A program made the translations under genes and the position numbers. Below are positions 13,692 to 22,098 of a DNA stretch of 26,553 nt, in pieces (the stretch's first letter is position 1; each line of letters starts with the position of its first letter). The stretch spans positions 1 to 26,553 of the forward strand of contig JACPQY010000003.1 of assembly GCA_016190245.1 (NCBI GenBank), read 5' to 3'. Origin of the DNA: Nitrospirota bacterium. GTDB lineage: Bacteria > JACPQY01. The notes under the pieces are model-generated. The model had not been told where the DNA came from. It saw only the letters and a list, made by a program, of their open reading frames with translations, and made no database searches.

Positions 13692-14719
13692 CTGACATGC
13701 GCGAAAAGCTTTCACCGGTGGACCCGACGATCGGGACACCGCCGGAAGTGCTGGCAGAGCGGCGTGATCGGACGTCGGGCCTGTTTGCCGAGTCCGAGAG
13801 GAGGCTTGCGGAATATCTTCGAGCACTCCATGGGGGAAGCGCGGTCAGTCCATCGCCCCTGTCCGGCTTGGTGGCCGTTGTGACCGAGGAGTTGTTCGGC
13901 GGCCGCGACCAAGCGTTGGAGAAAGTCTTCTACTTTTCCGAGCGTGCCGCGGATCCCTCTCTTCGGACGGCCCGCCACTCGCTGAACGTGGCGGTGCTCT
14001 CCTGCGCACTCGGCGCAGAACTCGAGTTCCGCCCCGAGAGGCTCCGCATAGCGGTGGGCTGCGCGCTCGTGCACGACGTGGGTGTCCTCTCGCTGCCTCC
14101 GGATCTCGTGGAGCGCCCTCGACCGCTTTCGGCCGAGGAGTTCGGGAAGCTCCGCGAACATTGCGGCATCACCCGAGACCTGCTGGCTCGCCGCGGTGGG
14201 GATGAAGCGGCATTGGCCCAGCTCGTCTATCAAGCCCAGGAGAGGTACGACGGCAGCGGCTACCCGCTCCACTTGGCGGGCGAGGACCTGGATGATGTCG
14301 CGCTGGTGCTGGGTTTTTGCGACACGATCGAGGGGCTCACGCACGACCGCCCGCAGAGGACCGCCCGGACCTTCATGCAGGCTGTGGAACTTCTGCTGAG
14401 CGAGGCGCGGGACCGGTTCCCGGAGTACATGTGGATCGCCGCCTTGGGCGCGTTCACTCTCTACCCGCCCGGCAGCATCGTGACCCTCTCCTCGGGAAGA
14501 GTGGCTCGCGTCCTGCGAACGCACAGTGAGGCGCCCATGAGGCCGGTGGTCGAAATCCTGGGGGATCGTACGAGCCGGCAGCCCCAACTGGCGGACCTGA
14601 GGCATCTGCCGTTCGTCCATATCACCGGCCAGGTCTCAGCGCCGCCTCGAGGCGTGCTTCCCCCAAGGCCCGAAGACGCGCCCTCGGCAACCGCATCCTC
14701 CATCGGTTCGGCGGGTTAG
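13688..14719 (+). CDS. Degenerate HD-GYP domain protein
   Basis: 343 aa from GTG 13688, chosen because AGGGAG lies 9 nt upstream; ATG 13697 is an alternative. The HD-GYP core spans about residues 80-230. H97 (TARHSLNVA), H129-D130 (LVHDVG), H158 (LREHCG), GYP (191-193, RYDGSGYP) and D212 (FCDTIEGLTHDRP) are kept. The HH pair that normally precedes E-R-W-D-G-S-G-Y-P reads A183-Q184, so two metal ligands are missing. The family hydrolyses cyclic di-GMP; this member may have altered or lost activity and act as a binding protein. It lies 9 bp before the BY-kinase gene, which suggests a role in controlling polysaccharide export. Confidence 0.8.
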   Translation: MTDMREKLSPVDPTIGTPPEVLAERRDRTSGLFAESERRLAEYLRALHGGSAVSPSPLSGLVAVVTEELFGGRDQALEKVFYFSERAADPSLRTARHSLNVAVLSCALGAELEFRPERLRIAVGCALVHDVGVLSLPPDLVERPRPLSAEEFGKLREHCGITRDLLARRGGDEAALAQLVYQAQERYDGSGYPLHLAGEDLDDVALVLGFCDTIEGLTHDRPQRTARTFMQAVELLLSEARDRFPEYMWIAALGAFTLYPPGSIVTLSSGRVARVLRTHSEAPMRPVVEILGDRTSRQPQLADLRHLPFVHITGQVSAPPRGVLPPRPEDAPSATASSIGSAG

Positions 14720-14728
14720 TCGAGACCT

Positions 14729-16999
14729 ATGAACAACCGCGGGGCGGCGCCGGAAGGCAATCTCTTCCTCGATCTCGTCCGCGTCGCCCGCAAGCGGAGG
14801 TGGATCATCGTGGTGACGGCCCTCGCAGCGCTTGCCGTGGGATGGAGCTACGCAAAGGGCCGCAAACCCGCCTACCAGGCGCGCGCCACCATCGAATTCG
14901 AGAAGCCGCCGGCCACCGCCCTGGGCCAGTACGGCTGGTCCGATGACGCGCTCGACCTCCAAACGGAGCTCGAAGTCATCACGAGCCTTCCCGTTCTCCT
15001 CGAAGTGGCTAAGCGCTTGGGCGAGGTCCCCGTCGAGCTGTCGGTCGCGGATATCATGCACGATGAACCGACGGTCCGCAGGCTCAAGGCCCATGAAAGT
15101 CAGCTCAGGGTCCGGTCCCGGGGGGGCACGCGCCTTGTCGATATCATCGCCACCTCCAGCGAACCCCAACAGGCGCGCGACCTTGCCAACGCCGTGGCGG
15201 ACACGTTCAAGGGATATCGTCTCGAGCAGGCGTTTCGAAAGAGCGCGGACACCAAGGACATCAGCCGCCGCTATCAGGAACGTCTCGATGGGCTCCTGGC
15301 GGAGGCGGAGGAGAAGGTGCGCCGGCATCGCGAGGAGCACGGGCTGGTCGGCGTGGATGCCGCTGTCAGCGTCAACCTTGGCCGGCTGGCGGCTCTCGAG
15401 GAGGAGGAGGCACGTCTCGCACGGCAGGTACAGCAGGCCGAACGGCTCATTCAGGTTCTTTCCGAGGGGGCGTTCCTCGATGGCGACACGCTGCCCTCCC
15501 TGGAGTGGCGCGATGCCCCGCCCGAGTACCAATCGCTGAGATCGCAACTGCTGGAGAGCGTGTTCCAGTACCGGGACCGGGCTCACGGCTGGACCGCCGA
15601 GCACCCCGAGGTGCAGGAGGCCAGGTCGCGCGCGGAACGCCAGATCGAACAGCTGTCCGTTCTCCTCGCCCGCCAAATCGAGGATCTGCATGAGCAGCAA
15701 CGGCAACTGGGGGAAAGTCGGGACAGGCTCCAGGAGCGCAATGGCGCCGTCATCCGTGAGGACATCGAGTTGGCCCGGCTCCAAAGACAGGTCGATCGCT
15801 ACCGGACGATGATCGATTCGGTGGATGCCGCCACGCAGCAGGCGCAGCTCAGTGGAGCCATCCAGAGCAGCAACGTGCGCCTGGTCGAATATGCGCTCCT
15901 CCCCTCGCGCCCCATCGAGAGGCTCAGTATGTTGCCTGCCGCGTCCTTCGCGGTCGTCGGGATCATCCTCGGCATCGCGCTGGCCTTCCTCAGGGAGTCC
16001 CTCGATTTCTCCCTCGACACCGTGGCCGATGTCGAGCGCTTCCTGGGCATCCCGGTGCTCGGGATCATTCCCCATTTTGAGCTGCGCCAGACCATCGAAC
16101 AAGAGAAGAAGCTGCGCCGGAAAATCCCCCGCCTCACCAATCTCGATCATGCCGTGAACATGGTTGTTCACTTCTGGCCCAAGTCCCCTGTGAGCGAGTC
16201 GTTCCAGAGCCTGCGGATGCTTCTGCGGCGGCGGGAGAACATGAGAGTGATCCTCGTGACCAGCGCCACCCCGCAGGAGGGCAAGTCCTTTGTGGCGGTG
16301 AACCTGGCCCTCTCCTTCGCGCAGGGGCAGATGCGGACCGTGCTGGTGGAGGCCAACACCCGGCGCCCGACCCTCCACAAACGGTTTCCCGTGAGCCGAG
16401 GCCCGGGCCTTACGAACATCGCCTCCGAGGGTATGAGCTGGAAAGACGTGGCGAAGGGCATCAAGCATTTCATATACGGGGGAATTGATCTCACCTCGCT
16501 CGAAGCTTCTCCGGGCCTGGACAACCTCCACGTGATCAATGCGGGACCCACCCCCGTGCATCCGCCCACGACGCTCGATCTCCTGACTCAGCGCGGACTT
16601 CTCAATGAGCTGCGCGAGGCCTTCGATGTCATCGTGGTGGATTCCCCGCCCACGCTGCCGGTGGCGGACGCCTCCGTCCTGGCTCCGTACGTGGACGGCA
16701 TCGTGCTCGTCTACCACCTGGGCAAGACGGCCCGCGACGTCACCCTGCGGACGCTCGACCACCTGCGCGGCGCCCAGGGCAAGATTGTCGGCATCGTGCT
16801 CAACGACGTGGACTACCACGGCCCCTACTTCTACTCGCGCTACGCGTACCGCTACCCCTACCTGCGCTACACCCCAGATGAGGACTACCGCCGCAGAAAC
16901 GCGTTCGAGAAGCTTCGTGACTTTGTAACGACCCGCGCGCGGCGCCGCGGCGGCCGCCTGCGGCGGCAGCCGATGTCACCCGACACCTGGGTGCACTGA
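14729..16999 (+). CDS. Wzc-like polysaccharide co-polymerase / BY-kinase
   Basis: 756 aa. N-terminal Wzz domain with TM1 (about 25-42); long periplasmic coiled coil (about 170-365, rich in Glu/Gln/Arg); TM2 (about 402-421) preceded by PSRPIERLSMLP; cytoplasmic P-loop kinase domain from about 485. Walker A is SATPQEGKSF (512-521) and Walker B VIVVDSPP (634-641). The C-terminal tyrosine cluster has nine Tyr between 696 and 720 (YHGPYFYSRYAYRYPYLRY), the autophosphorylation tail of BY-kinases. Walker A' reads VEANTRRP (540-547) where the family has an Asp-x-Asp before RRP, so catalysis may be impaired. It regulates chain length and export of exo- or capsular polysaccharide at the inner membrane. 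No glycosyltransferase genes are nearby. Confidence 0.92.
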   Translation: MNNRGAAPEGNLFLDLVRVARKRRWIIVVTALAALAVGWSYAKGRKPAYQARATIEFEKPPATALGQYGWSDDALDLQTELEVITSLPVLLEVAKRLGEVPVELSVADIMHDEPTVRRLKAHESQLRVRSRGGTRLVDIIATSSEPQQARDLANAVADTFKGYRLEQAFRKSADTKDISRRYQERLDGLLAEAEEKVRRHREEHGLVGVDAAVSVNLGRLAALEEEEARLARQVQQAERLIQVLSEGAFLDGDTLPSLEWRDAPPEYQSLRSQLLESVFQYRDRAHGWTAEHPEVQEARSRAERQIEQLSVLLARQIEDLHEQQRQLGESRDRLQERNGAVIREDIELARLQRQVDRYRTMIDSVDAATQQAQLSGAIQSSNVRLVEYALLPSRPIERLSMLPAASFAVVGIILGIALAFLRESLDFSLDTVADVERFLGIPVLGIIPHFELRQTIEQEKKLRRKIPRLTNLDHAVNMVVHFWPKSPVSESFQSLRMLLRRRENMRVILVTSATPQEGKSFVAVNLALSFAQGQMRTVLVEANTRRPTLHKRFPVSRGPGLTNIASEGMSWKDVAKGIKHFIYGGIDLTSLEASPGLDNLHVINAGPTPVHPPTTLDLLTQRGLLNELREAFDVIVVDSPPTLPVADASVLAPYVDGIVLVYHLGKTARDVTLRTLDHLRGAQGKIVGIVLNDVDYHGPYFYSRYAYRYPYLRYTPDEDYRRRNAFEKLRDFVTTRARRRGGRLRRQPMSPDTWVH

Positions 17000-17044
17000 A
17001 GGCCTTCCCTTTCCCTCGCAGCCCGGGCGGAAACGGGGGGGGGG

Positions 17045-17701
17045 CTACACGGCGGCGGCAGGGGGATCGCCCGAGTGGCCGGTGGACTGCGGGCTGAAGA
17101 GGGTCTTGTAGGTCGTTTCGAGGAGGAAGGAGCGGAAGGCCTCGGCCATTTCCTGCTGTGTTCGAGGGGGATCGCCGTTCAGGAGCGGTGTGAGCGACGG
17201 GCCGAAGATGAAGAAGTAGGAGGCGGATCCCAGAGTGTGCAGAAGGAAGCGGATGTCGACCGGGGGTGCCGTTCCCTCTTGGCTCCGTTGGCGGAAGAAA
17301 CCGAGGACCCGATCGAAGAGGGGGACGACGTAGCGGGCCATGGTCTTGCGCACCCGGGCGGGGTTGTCGAGTTGCTCGCGGGTGAGGAGCTTGAAGAAAT
17401 CAGGGTAGGTTTGGAGGCGGTCCACGTACCTGCTGACGAGCAGGGCCACCTTGTGGCGGTCGTCGACATCCATGTCCAAGATGCTCATGAAGGCCCGCTC
17501 GAGGTCCTTTGCGCCGCGCTCGAGGAGCGCTTCGTACAGCGCCTCTTTTGAACGGAAGTAGTACAGGAGGCTGGGGGTGGCGATGCCCACGGCCTGGGCG
17601 ACTTCGCGCAGGCTCGTTCCGGCGAATCCCTTCCGGGCGAACAGGCCCTCGGCCGCCTTGAGGATGCGGCTGCGGGTTCGCGGTGCAGGGGCGCTCTTCA
17701 T
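17045..17701 (-). CDS. TetR/AcrR-family transcriptional regulator
   Basis: 218 aa. The N-terminal HTH (about residues 8-55: TRSRILKAAEGLFARKGFAGTSLREVAQAVGIATPSLLYYFRSKEALYEALL) is a textbook TetR DNA-binding domain; the C-terminal part is the ligand-binding helical bundle. It is divergently transcribed from the AtuA/acyl-CoA operon, and a palindrome matching the one at that operon's promoter overlaps its own start codon. It is therefore probably an autorepressor and operon repressor relieved by an acyl-CoA intermediate. Convergent with the BY-kinase gene; no terminator is visible in the 45 bp between them. Confidence 0.93.
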   Translation of the reverse strand: MKSAPAPRTRSRILKAAEGLFARKGFAGTSLREVAQAVGIATPSLLYYFRSKEALYEALLERGAKDLERAFMSILDMDVDDRHKVALLVSRYVDRLQTYPDFFKLLTREQLDNPARVRKTMARYVVPLFDRVLGFFRQRSQEGTAPPVDIRFLLHTLGSASYFFIFGPSLTPLLNGDPPRTQQEMAEAFRSFLLETTYKTLFSPQSTGHSGDPPAAAV

Positions 17702-17716
17702 CTAACGACAATTAGG
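17701..17716. promoter_or_regulatory. Predicted TetR operator at its own promoter
   Basis: TCTAACGACAATTAGG is an imperfect 6-4-6 inverted repeat that shares TAA-n-GA-nn-ATTAGG with the palindrome at 17857-17872. It covers the tetR start codon and lies just downstream of the tetR -10 box, a position fit for repression. Confidence 0.6.
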
Positions 17717-17723
17717 TACGAAG

Positions 17724-17752
17724 AGGATACCCGAATGCGGTGTGCAAGTCAA
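17724..17752 (-). promoter_or_regulatory. tetR promoter
   Basis: On the minus strand TTGACT (17747-17752), 17-bp spacer, TATCCT (17724-17729), 22 nt before the ATG. The operator follows directly. Confidence 0.7.
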
Positions 17753-17759
17753 CGAGCCA

Positions 17760-17824
17760 TAAGCGCAGTAAATATATATCAATTACAATATATCATGATG
17801 GGACATAGAGGAGGACAAAAAGCC
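17760..17824. promoter_or_regulatory. AT-rich segment between the divergent promoters
   Basis: The stretch around 17768-17798 is almost pure A/T with repeated TATATC words (tatatatc, aatatatc) and an ATCATGAT palindrome, in striking contrast with the GC-rich surroundings. It lies directly upstream of both -35 boxes and could act as a UP element, a bending site or a second regulator site. Confidence 0.35.
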
Positions 17825-17853
17825 TTGACAAGAAGGGCGCGTTCGGATATGAG
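17825..17853 (+). promoter_or_regulatory. Promoter of the AtuA/acyl-CoA operon
   Basis: Consensus TTGACA (17825-17830), 17-bp spacer, TATGAG (17848-17853). It is followed 4 bp later by the operator palindrome, with the first gene's ATG at 17898. Confidence 0.78.
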
Positions 17854-17856
17854 CTG

Positions 17857-17872
17857 CCTAATGAGGATTAGG
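17857..17872. promoter_or_regulatory. Predicted TetR operator of the AtuA operon
   Basis: CCTAATGAGGATTAGG is a perfect inverted repeat (CCTAAT/ATTAGG) with a 4-nt centre, located where transcription would start. It has 6-4-6 geometry and half-sites related to the palindrome at the divergent tetR gene. Confidence 0.68.
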
Positions 17873-17897
17873 TTGATTCGTGCGGTTCTGAGCCGTG

Positions 17898-19670
17898 ATG
17901 ACTGAGAAACTGATCGTCGCCAACTGCAGCGGCTTCTACGGAGACCGCCTGTCCGCCGGTCGGGAGATGGTTCGGGGTGGGCCGATCGACGTGCTGACAG
18001 GGGACTACCTGGCCGAGCTCACGATGGCGATCCTGTATCGCAACAAGATGAAAGACCCGAAGACGGGCTATGCGACGACGTTCCTGCGCCAGATGGAAGA
18101 AATCATAGGCGAGTGCCTGAACAGGGGAATCCGCGTGGTCTCCAACGCGGGCGGACTCAACCCGAAGGGCATGGCGGAGGCCTTGGAGGGGATCGCGAGC
18201 AAGTTGGGCCTTCGGCCCCGAATTGCCTACATCGATGGTGACGATCTGGTCGGTCGGCTGGGCGAGTTGCAGTCCGCGGGTGAGCCCCTGGCGCACATGG
18301 ACAAAGGAATCCCGCTCTCGCAGGCGCAGGGGACGGTGGTGACCGCGAACGCGTACCTGGGTGGCTGGGGCATTGCCGATGCGCTGGGCCGTGGCGCGGA
18401 CATCGTGGTGTCCGGGCGGGTGGCTGACGCGTCGCTGGCCGTCGGCCCGGCGGCGTGGCGGTTCAACTGGAAAACGGACGACTGGGATCGGCTGGCTGGG
18501 GCGGTGGTTGCGGGGCACATCATCGAATGCGGGCCGCAGGCGACGGGTGGGAACTACCCGTTCTTCGAGGAGGTGCCTTCGCTGGAGAACATCGGTTTCC
18601 CCATCGCGGAAATGCACGAGGACGGCTCGTGCGTGATCACGAAGCACCCGGGGACGGGCGGTGCGGTTACGGTCGGCACGGTGACGTCGCAGCTTCTCTA
18701 CGAGATCGGTGGACCGGCGTACATGAATCCCGACGTGGTGGCGCGCTTCGACATGGTCAGCCTCTTGCAGGAGGGTGAGGACCGCGTGCTTGTCCGCGGC
18801 GCGCGCGGAGAGGCGGCCCCGGCGACGGCCAAGGTCTGCCTCCACCTGCTGTCGGGAGCGCGGAACGCCATGACGGTGGTCCTTTGCGGACTTGATATCG
18901 AGCGAAAGTACGAGACCGTGAAAGCGGCCCTCCTCAAGGCATTGGGGGGGGAGGGTGCGTTCGACAGAATCGAGATCCGGCTCGCGCGGGCGGACCGGGA
19001 GAATCCGCGAACCAACGAGGAGGCGTGGGCCTTCATGCAGGTGGCGGTCTGGTCACGGGATGGCGAGCGGGTGGGGCGACGGTTCTCCTCGAAGGTCATC
19101 GAGATCGCGATGGAGACCGTGCCCGGCGCGAGCTTCTTGAATCCACCCGGCGACGGCGTGCCCGCGATCGTCTATTGGCCGGCTCTCGTGAAGGCCGACC
19201 GCGTGTTGCAGATGGTGCATCTGGATGGAGAAACACGGACGATCGCGTCTGCGACCGCTGGGGGGGAGGGGGCGAAGCTTCCGCTTGCAGCCCCCCTGCC
19301 CGCGCGGCCGATGGCCGGACGGACGCGGCGCGTGCGCCTCGGTCGGATCTTCGGTGCGCGATCGGGCGACAAGGGGGGCCATGCAAATCTTGGCGTCTGG
19401 GGGCGGACGGAAGAGGCGTTCGAGTTTCTTCGGGACTACCTGATCGCAGGGCGGCTGAAGGAACTTTTGCCGGAAACGGCGGCGTTCGAGATCGAGCGTC
19501 ACGAGTTCCCGAATCTGCTCGCGTTGAACTTTTTCATCAGGGGCATTCTCCAGGATGGCGCGGCGGCCTCGACGAGGTGGGATCCGCAGGCCAAGACGTT
19601 GGCCGAGTACTTCAGGGCGAAGGTCGTCGAGGTTCCCGAAGCGCTGCTGGATAGGTCAGGTCGTGAGTGA
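17898..19670 (+). CDS. AtuA-like protein (acyclic terpene utilisation family, DUF1446)
   Basis: 590 aa from ATG 17898 (a GTG sits one codon earlier). Family marks include VANCSGFYGDRLSAG, IDVLTGDYLAELTMAIL, VVSNAGGLNPKGMAEAL, DIVVSGRVADASLAVGPAAW and, in the C-terminal ferredoxin-like domain, FGARSGDKGGHANLGVWG. AtuA is needed for citronellol/geraniol breakdown in Pseudomonas, but its reaction is not established; related genes also occur with acyl-CoA carboxylases elsewhere. It is the first gene of a TetR-controlled operon, ahead of an enoyl-CoA hydratase, a carboxyltransferase and a second hydratase. Its stop lies 7 nt before the next ATG. Confidence 0.9.
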   Translation: MTEKLIVANCSGFYGDRLSAGREMVRGGPIDVLTGDYLAELTMAILYRNKMKDPKTGYATTFLRQMEEIIGECLNRGIRVVSNAGGLNPKGMAEALEGIASKLGLRPRIAYIDGDDLVGRLGELQSAGEPLAHMDKGIPLSQAQGTVVTANAYLGGWGIADALGRGADIVVSGRVADASLAVGPAAWRFNWKTDDWDRLAGAVVAGHIIECGPQATGGNYPFFEEVPSLENIGFPIAEMHEDGSCVITKHPGTGGAVTVGTVTSQLLYEIGGPAYMNPDVVARFDMVSLLQEGEDRVLVRGARGEAAPATAKVCLHLLSGARNAMTVVLCGLDIERKYETVKAALLKALGGEGAFDRIEIRLARADRENPRTNEEAWAFMQVAVWSRDGERVGRRFSSKVIEIAMETVPGASFLNPPGDGVPAIVYWPALVKADRVLQMVHLDGETRTIASATAGGEGAKLPLAAPLPARPMAGRTRRVRLGRIFGARSGDKGGHANLGVWGRTEEAFEFLRDYLIAGRLKELLPETAAFEIERHEFPNLLALNFFIRGILQDGAAASTRWDPQAKTLAEYFRAKVVEVPEALLDRSGRE

Positions 19671-19677
19671 GGTGCCC

Positions 19678-20457
19678 ATGAGCCCATCCCAAGAAGATAT
19701 CCGACTCGAGCGCCGAGACGGCGTCGCGTTCGTCACCATCTGCCGGCCGGAGCGGCTCAACGCGCTCAGCCCGCCGGCTGCCAGGGAACTGCGCGAGAAG
19801 CTCCAAAAGGCGGTGGCCGACGAAGAGGCGAAGGTTCTTGTCCTGTCGGGATCGCCTCCGGCCTTCTGTGCGGGGGCGGACTTGACGTGCGCCTCGGCCG
19901 GCGTGCCCGAGGGAACCTTCGAGAACGACTTCAACGGCATGATCCACGTGCTGGTCGAGTCGCCCAAGCCCGTAATCGCGCGGATAGACGGGCCGGCGGT
20001 GGGCTACGGGATGAGTCTTGCCCTCGCGTGCGACTTCCGGGTCTGCACGCCCGCATCCTACTTCTGTCTCGCCTTTGCCAAGATCGGCCTGATCCCGGAC
20101 GGGGGAGCGACCTGGCTGCTGCCCCGTTTGGTCGGCGTGGGTCGGGCGATGGAGATGACCCTCACGGCCCAGCAAGTGGACGCGGACTCGGCGGCGCGGA
20201 TGGGCCTCGTGGGCCGCGTGGTTCCCCCCGAGGAGTTGGATGGCGCCGTCGGCGATCTCGCGCAACGGCTGGCCCGCGGCCCGGGCTTGGCCTACGCCTT
20301 GGGCAAGGAGTGCATCCAGAAGGGGTTGGAATGCAACCTTAAGGAGGCGCTGAATCGCGAGATGAAGTACCAGCTTCGCCTCATTGGCTCGGAGGATTTT
20401 TCGGAAGGCGTTTCGGCGTTCCTCGAGCATCGGAAGGCGGTCTTTCGAGGTCGGTGA
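19678..20457 (+). CDS. Enoyl-CoA hydratase/isomerase family protein 1 (PaaG-like)
   Basis: 259 aa. ATG 19678 is preceded by GTGAGG at a good distance; an in-frame GTG at 19663 overlapping the AtuA stop would add five residues. Crotonase features are PPAFCAGADL (oxyanion hole), DGPAVGYGMSLALACDFRV and AKIGLIPDGGATWLLPRLVG. The two Glu residues of rat enoyl-CoA hydratase (E144, E164) correspond to Ser and Phe here. The GLIPDGG stretch with Asp resembles PaaG-type isomerases, so isomerisation is more likely than hydration. It probably acts on an acyl-CoA intermediate of the pathway encoded by this operon. Confidence 0.9.
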   Translation: MSPSQEDIRLERRDGVAFVTICRPERLNALSPPAARELREKLQKAVADEEAKVLVLSGSPPAFCAGADLTCASAGVPEGTFENDFNGMIHVLVESPKPVIARIDGPAVGYGMSLALACDFRVCTPASYFCLAFAKIGLIPDGGATWLLPRLVGVGRAMEMTLTAQQVDADSAARMGLVGRVVPPEELDGAVGDLAQRLARGPGLAYALGKECIQKGLECNLKEALNREMKYQLRLIGSEDFSEGVSAFLEHRKAVFRGR

Positions 20458-20466
20458 GAGGCCGCT

Positions 20467-22068
20467 ATGGAGGTTCTCCCCACGAAGGTCGACACGTCGA
20501 GCCGCGAGTACCGCGAGAACTTCGACGTCAACACGGCCCTCGCCTCCGAACTGAAGAACCGTCTCCGGCAGGCGCGGGAGGAGCGTTCCGAGCGGGCCCG
20601 TGCGCGACACGCCGAGCAGAACAAGATCCCCGTTCGGAAGCGGATCGAGATGATTGTGGACACCGGGACGCCGTTCCTGGAGATCGCTCCGCTGGCCGCC
20701 TACGGCATGTACGACGGGAAGATCCACGCCGCCGGAAGTATCAGCGGAGTCGGCATCGTGCACGGACGCGAATTCCTCATCACCGGCAACGACGCCACGA
20801 TCAAGGGCGGCGCCCTTTTTCCGATGACGGTCCACAAGATCCTGCGCGAGCAGGAGATCGCGATGGAGAACCGGCTCCCCATGATCATCCTGGTGGATTC
20901 GGCAGGCGCCTACCTCCCATTGCAGGATGAAGTGGGTGTGGCAGGTGGGAGGATGTTCTACAACCAGGCGATCATGTCAAAGATGGGCATCCCCATGATA
21001 TGCGCGGTGCTTGGCCACTGCACGGCCGGCGGCGCGTACATTCCGGCCATGTCCACGTACGTCGTGATGGTCAAGGGCACGAGTGCGATTTTCCTCGGGG
21101 GTCCGCCGCTGGTGCGGGCGGCGACAGGCGAGAGCGTGACTGCGGAGGACCTTGGCGGCGCGGCGGTGCACTGCGGGGTCTCCGGCGTGAGCGACTTCTT
21201 TGCCAAGGACGAGACGGAGGCGCTCCGGATCGTCCGCAGCCTGGCGGAGAACGTGAGCGTGCAAGACAAAACGAGGATCCCCTGCCGCCAGCCACGTCCA
21301 CCCCTATACGACGCGCAGGAGTTGTACGGCGTCATCCCCAAGGATCTCCGCCGGCCCTTCGAGGTTCGGGAGGTGATCGCGCGGCTAGCGGACGGGAGCG
21401 AATTCGAGGAGTTCAAGGCGCGCTGGGGCCGGTCGCTCGTGACGGGGACGGCGTACATCCACGGATACAAGGTGGGGATCGTGGCCAACAACGGCGTCCT
21501 GTTCTCGGAATCGGCGCTCAAGGGGACGCAGTTCATTCAGATCTGCAACCAGCAGCGGGTGCCGCTGCTCTTCCTGCAGAACATCGTGGGGTTCATGGTG
21601 GGGAAGGAGTACGAGAGGCGGGGGATCACGAAGGACGGACACAAGATGGTGGCCGCCGTGTCGTGCTCGGTGGTCCCGAAGTTCACGGTGGTGATCGGCG
21701 CGGCCTCGGGGGCGGGGTACTTTGCGATGTGCGGCCGGCCGTACGGCCCGCGGTTCATGTGGTCGTGGCCTAATTCGCGGCTGTGCATCATGGGCGGCGA
21801 GCAGGCGTCGCAGGTCCTCATCCAGATCAAGAGAGAGCAGCGGGAGCGGGAGGGGGGGGCGCCGCTCTCCGAGGAGGAAGAGGAGGCCATCCGCCGGCCC
21901 ATCATGGAGACATTCGAGAGAGAATCGAGTCCTTATCACCACACGGCGCGGTTGAGGGATGACGGTATCCTGGATCCGGTCGAGACGCGGGACGTGCTCC
22001 GGACGGCGATTTCGGTTTCGCTCAATGCGCCAATCCCTGAGCCGGGATACGGCGTGTTCAGGATGTAA
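20467..22068 (+). CDS. Acyl-CoA carboxylase, carboxyltransferase beta subunit (MCC/geranoyl-CoA type)
   Basis: 533 aa, matching the usual 530-540. First crotonase-like half: ITGNDATIKGGALFPMTVHKILR, DSAGAYLPLQDEV, GHCTAGGAYIPAMS. Second half: FLQNIVGFMVGKEYERRGITKDGHKMV, PKFTVVIGAASGAGYFAMCGRPYGPRFMWSWPN, MGGEQASQVL. This pattern is closer to methylcrotonyl-/geranoyl-CoA carboxylase beta than to propionyl-CoA carboxylase. At the acyl-binding GGSFGAG motif of MCC the protein has GAASGAG (411-417), replacing the bulky Phe with Ser414, compatible with a longer acyl chain such as geranoyl. The alpha (biotin carboxylase/BCCP) subunit is not in the window. It lies 9 bp after the hydratase. Confidence 0.93.
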   Translation: MEVLPTKVDTSSREYRENFDVNTALASELKNRLRQAREERSERARARHAEQNKIPVRKRIEMIVDTGTPFLEIAPLAAYGMYDGKIHAAGSISGVGIVHGREFLITGNDATIKGGALFPMTVHKILREQEIAMENRLPMIILVDSAGAYLPLQDEVGVAGGRMFYNQAIMSKMGIPMICAVLGHCTAGGAYIPAMSTYVVMVKGTSAIFLGGPPLVRAATGESVTAEDLGGAAVHCGVSGVSDFFAKDETEALRIVRSLAENVSVQDKTRIPCRQPRPPLYDAQELYGVIPKDLRRPFEVREVIARLADGSEFEEFKARWGRSLVTGTAYIHGYKVGIVANNGVLFSESALKGTQFIQICNQQRVPLLFLQNIVGFMVGKEYERRGITKDGHKMVAAVSCSVVPKFTVVIGAASGAGYFAMCGRPYGPRFMWSWPNSRLCIMGGEQASQVLIQIKREQREREGGAPLSEEEEEAIRRPIMETFERESSPYHHTARLRDDGILDPVETRDVLRTAISVSLNAPIPEPGYGVFRM

Positions 22069-22098
22069 GAGGTTCATGAGGGGAAAGGAGCGAGTCTG

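Noticed and set aside
14636-16819. A 727-codon open frame on the minus strand
   Set aside because: Antisense to the BY-kinase gene, which has all family motifs; the long frame is a by-product of GC-rich third positions, and its translation shows no domain pattern.
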